Assembly (NCBI GenBank): GCA_914767715.1
Contig: OU612070.1
Location: 515,501 to 579,500 of the forward strand
DNA from: Membranipora membranacea
Lineage: Eukaryota; Bryozoa; Gymnolaemata; Cheilostomatida; Membraniporidae
Length of the DNA stretch: 64,000 bases
Reading direction: 5' to 3'
This document shows positions 62,801 to 64,000 of the stretch, one piece after another. The notes under the pieces are model-generated. The model was not told where the DNA came from. It worked only from the letters and a program-made list of their open reading frames with translations, and did not search any database. Positions within the stretch are counted from its first letter, which is position 1. Every line of letters begins with the position of its first letter. The translations under genes were made by a program, and so were the position numbers.

Positions 62801-63713
62801 GGCAGTGTTGAAAATTTTTAATATCTTATTTTGTTTCATGTTTGAAATTCCATCTCCATGGTAGATATAAAACAATTACAAGTTACAAGCTGTTAACCGG
62901 CTGCTATTTATTCTGTGTACGGAAATCTTCTTTTTTTATCCACCAACAGAAACTAAAGACTAAGTATCTGCCTGTATGTGGAGTACAGAGAAATACAACT
63001 GTGACATCACAAGGTAAAAGTAGATCTGTAAGATCACCGCGAGTGATGGATACCGGAGTGTATCATCATCAGATCACTTTATCACAGTCAGATAGGAAAC
63101 AGAAGAAAGATTCAATCAAACCATCAGCCTCCGCTGTCAGCTTCACAAACATGGTCAGTACACATAAAAATTCCAAATTTCTCTTTTTAACCGAATATCA
63201 ATATTATCTGTATATTAGGTAGCCCAGAGTATGTGCGGTTAATTCCACACTATGAAGCCGGGCTCGATGGGTGAACTGTGATCAAATTACTCAGGATAAA
63301 AACTTATTTTTAACAAACTTCCATAACCTGAAAGCTTTACGGTGATAATGATGTTCTGGTGTATGTATGTTTGTCCAAATGCTTAAATATGTAATGATCC
63401 ATTTGATCCACTTCCACAAATTACCTATATTACTGAGTTTCCTAGACTGTTGTGACTCGTTTATACGTGGGGAATAGTTCTGTCATAGACTGTATTACTT
63501 CTACAATGAGGTCCCTACATGTGTCTGGTGCATTTTTTCAGTCTGATTACGGAGACAGAGGTGCACATGACAAGACACTTAACCCACTCAAACTCGTCCC
63601 ACCCAAGAGAAGGTCTGCTCCCGCCTCTCTGCCTCCTCCTCCCCGGCAGGAGATTCAATCTTACGCTCCTACTACTCTGACCAATCAAATCCGCATCCAG
63701 AAGTATACCACTG
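53830..63713 (+). CDS. M1AP: Meiosis 1 arrest protein (M1AP) homologue, 3' partial
   Basis: Twelve coding exons, all in phase: 53830-54060, 54258-54434, 54813-54926, 56731-56893, 57201-57302, 57702-57781, 58225-58365, 58632-58733, 58946-59158, 62449-62580, 62950-63153 and 63542-63713; the gene runs past the right edge after about 610 residues (human is about 530). Matches to remembered vertebrate M1AP, in order: an N-terminal CIIVDLSSP strand and LPGPPRVPILGL, KVRGNFTRCYEAV, DLELSIISTRYG, WITDKNTDNYHLLLN, PYLYGSPMILQATQCWKVDW followed by DELETN, and YCIYPTNHSLLIQLVAYKDV. The tail (exons 10-12) is basic and Ser/Pro-rich and poorly conserved. In mammals M1AP works with the ZZS complex in meiotic recombination; loss arrests male meiosis. 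The exon 7 acceptor at 58223-58224 is chosen over 58221-58222 because it keeps frame. Confidence 0.88.
54184..54243 (+). repeat. 30-bp direct repeat, 2 copies, before M1AP exon 2
   Basis: TTTGTATACTGTGAGTTGAC followed by GGTGTCACAC occurs twice with one mismatch, ending 14 bp before the exon at 54258. Confidence 0.9.
56052..56704 (+). mobile_element. Solo arm of the foldback element
   Basis: Starts TTAGGTAATGTCAAAGACCG and follows the left arm of the 8078-9416 element through AAGCTGCCGAG, TTTTTACGTCACGCCATAC and GTTTTTTTGAAAGTTC to TTGAATTTAACGCAAAAGAATG. It includes the ~31 bp missing from the left arm at 8 kb. Only one arm is present. It ends about 27 bp before the acceptor of M1AP exon 4. 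Confidence 0.9.
57998..58176. mobile_element. 179-bp MITE with long inverted ends in an M1AP intron
   Basis: Ends AGATCAAGTTTGATC and GATCAAACTTGATCT are inverted copies; the arms continue through TTTGCCTGC..TTCAGAGTTG and CCACTGGTCAC. A second inner inverted pair (CCCCTTCCACTGGTCAC / GTGACCAGCG..AATGGAAGGGG) lies in the centre. Confidence 0.85.
59196..62334 (+). repeat. 3.1-kb satellite block, 34-bp unit, about 92 copies
   Basis: Unit CCGTACTCACTAGTGCCCTA followed by TCTATACACCCCAG, 34 bp or 35 bp with an extra C. Variants include GCTC for GCCC, TAGACC for TACACC, and TTTACACC. TAGACC variants at 59661, 59867 and 60073, and at 60656 and 60862, are 206 bp apart: a six-unit higher-order repeat. 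The block starts about 38 bp after the donor of M1AP exon 9 (59158). Open frames of 68-125 codons here are satellite artefacts. Confidence 0.98.
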
Positions 63714-63790
63714 GTATGTATAAGTACTGTATTTTTGATTTGACGAGAATATCCAACTTATGATGGAAATATGAATGGTGTAATAAATTT

Positions 63791-63966
63791 GTAGTTAGGA
63801 GTATGTGCTGTTGTAGTTAGGAGTATGTGCTGTTGTAGTTAGGAGTATGTGCTGTTGTAGTTAGGAGTATGTGCTGTTGTAGTTAGGAGTATGTGCTGTT
63901 GTAGTTAGGAGTATGTGCTGTTGTAGTTAGGAGTATGTGCTGTTGTAGTTAGGAGTATGTGCTGTT
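63791..63966 (+). repeat. 22-bp tandem repeat, 8 perfect copies
   Basis: Unit GTAGTTAGGAGTATGTGCTG followed by TT, eight identical copies, starting 77 bp after the donor of M1AP exon 12. Perfect identity implies recent expansion. Confidence 0.97.
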
Positions 63967-64000
63967 GCATATCCAATTAAATTTTCTCTTTGTTAATCTT

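Overview
This is nuclear DNA from an invertebrate animal. It is AT-rich, every gene is split by GT-AG introns, polyadenylation signals are AATAAA, and intergenic and intronic DNA is full of decayed LINEs, TTAA-flanked foldback/MITE elements, minisatellites and a large satellite block. All four fully recognised genes belong to families known from animals: a GPR180/TMEM145-family seven-helix receptor, POMT1, a CELF/Bruno RNA-binding protein and the meiotic protein M1AP. I cannot name the phylum from sequence alone. There are no bacterial operons, rRNA genes or CRISPR arrays.

Layout. 1-4.5 kb: the 3' part of a plus-strand gene for a thioredoxin-like single-pass ER membrane protein ending in KKDN. 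4.9-7.8 kb: a minus-strand LINE, 5' truncated and split by a 0.7 kb TTAA-flanked MITE. 8.1-9.4 kb: a 1.34 kb near-palindromic foldback element. 11.0-16.1 kb: the minus-strand GPR180/TMEM145-family gene in six coding exons. 16.7-20.5 kb: a hairpin MITE and two more LINE fragments. 20.9-30.4 kb: POMT1, plus strand, about 17 exons. 30.4-34.0 kb: intergenic, with a LINE relic and a CRE. 34.0-51.9 kb: CELF, plus strand, 11 coding exons and an 8.8 kb intron 4 that holds two candidate alternative first exons. 53.8 kb to the right edge: M1AP, 12 exons, running off the window, with a 3.1 kb 34-bp satellite in one intron.

The genes show no common pathway. POMT1 acts in ER protein O-mannosylation, the thioredoxin-like protein probably sits in the same compartment, the receptor-family protein is in the secretory pathway, CELF is an RNA-processing and translation regulator, and M1AP is meiotic.

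Three structural signals stand out. (1) Six long tandem arrays, in four genes, start 0-80 bp downstream of a 5' splice site; in POMT1 the array repeats the exon end plus the donor twelve times at exact 32-bp spacing. (2) CELF intron 4 contains a CCAAT-TATA-initiator promoter with a short in-phase coding first exon, and a second in-phase candidate upstream; either would give CELF isoforms that lack RRM1. (3) A 206-bp higher-order period is visible inside the M1AP intronic satellite. All exon models were built by hand from splice signals, reading phase and remembered family alignments; none was checked by computation.
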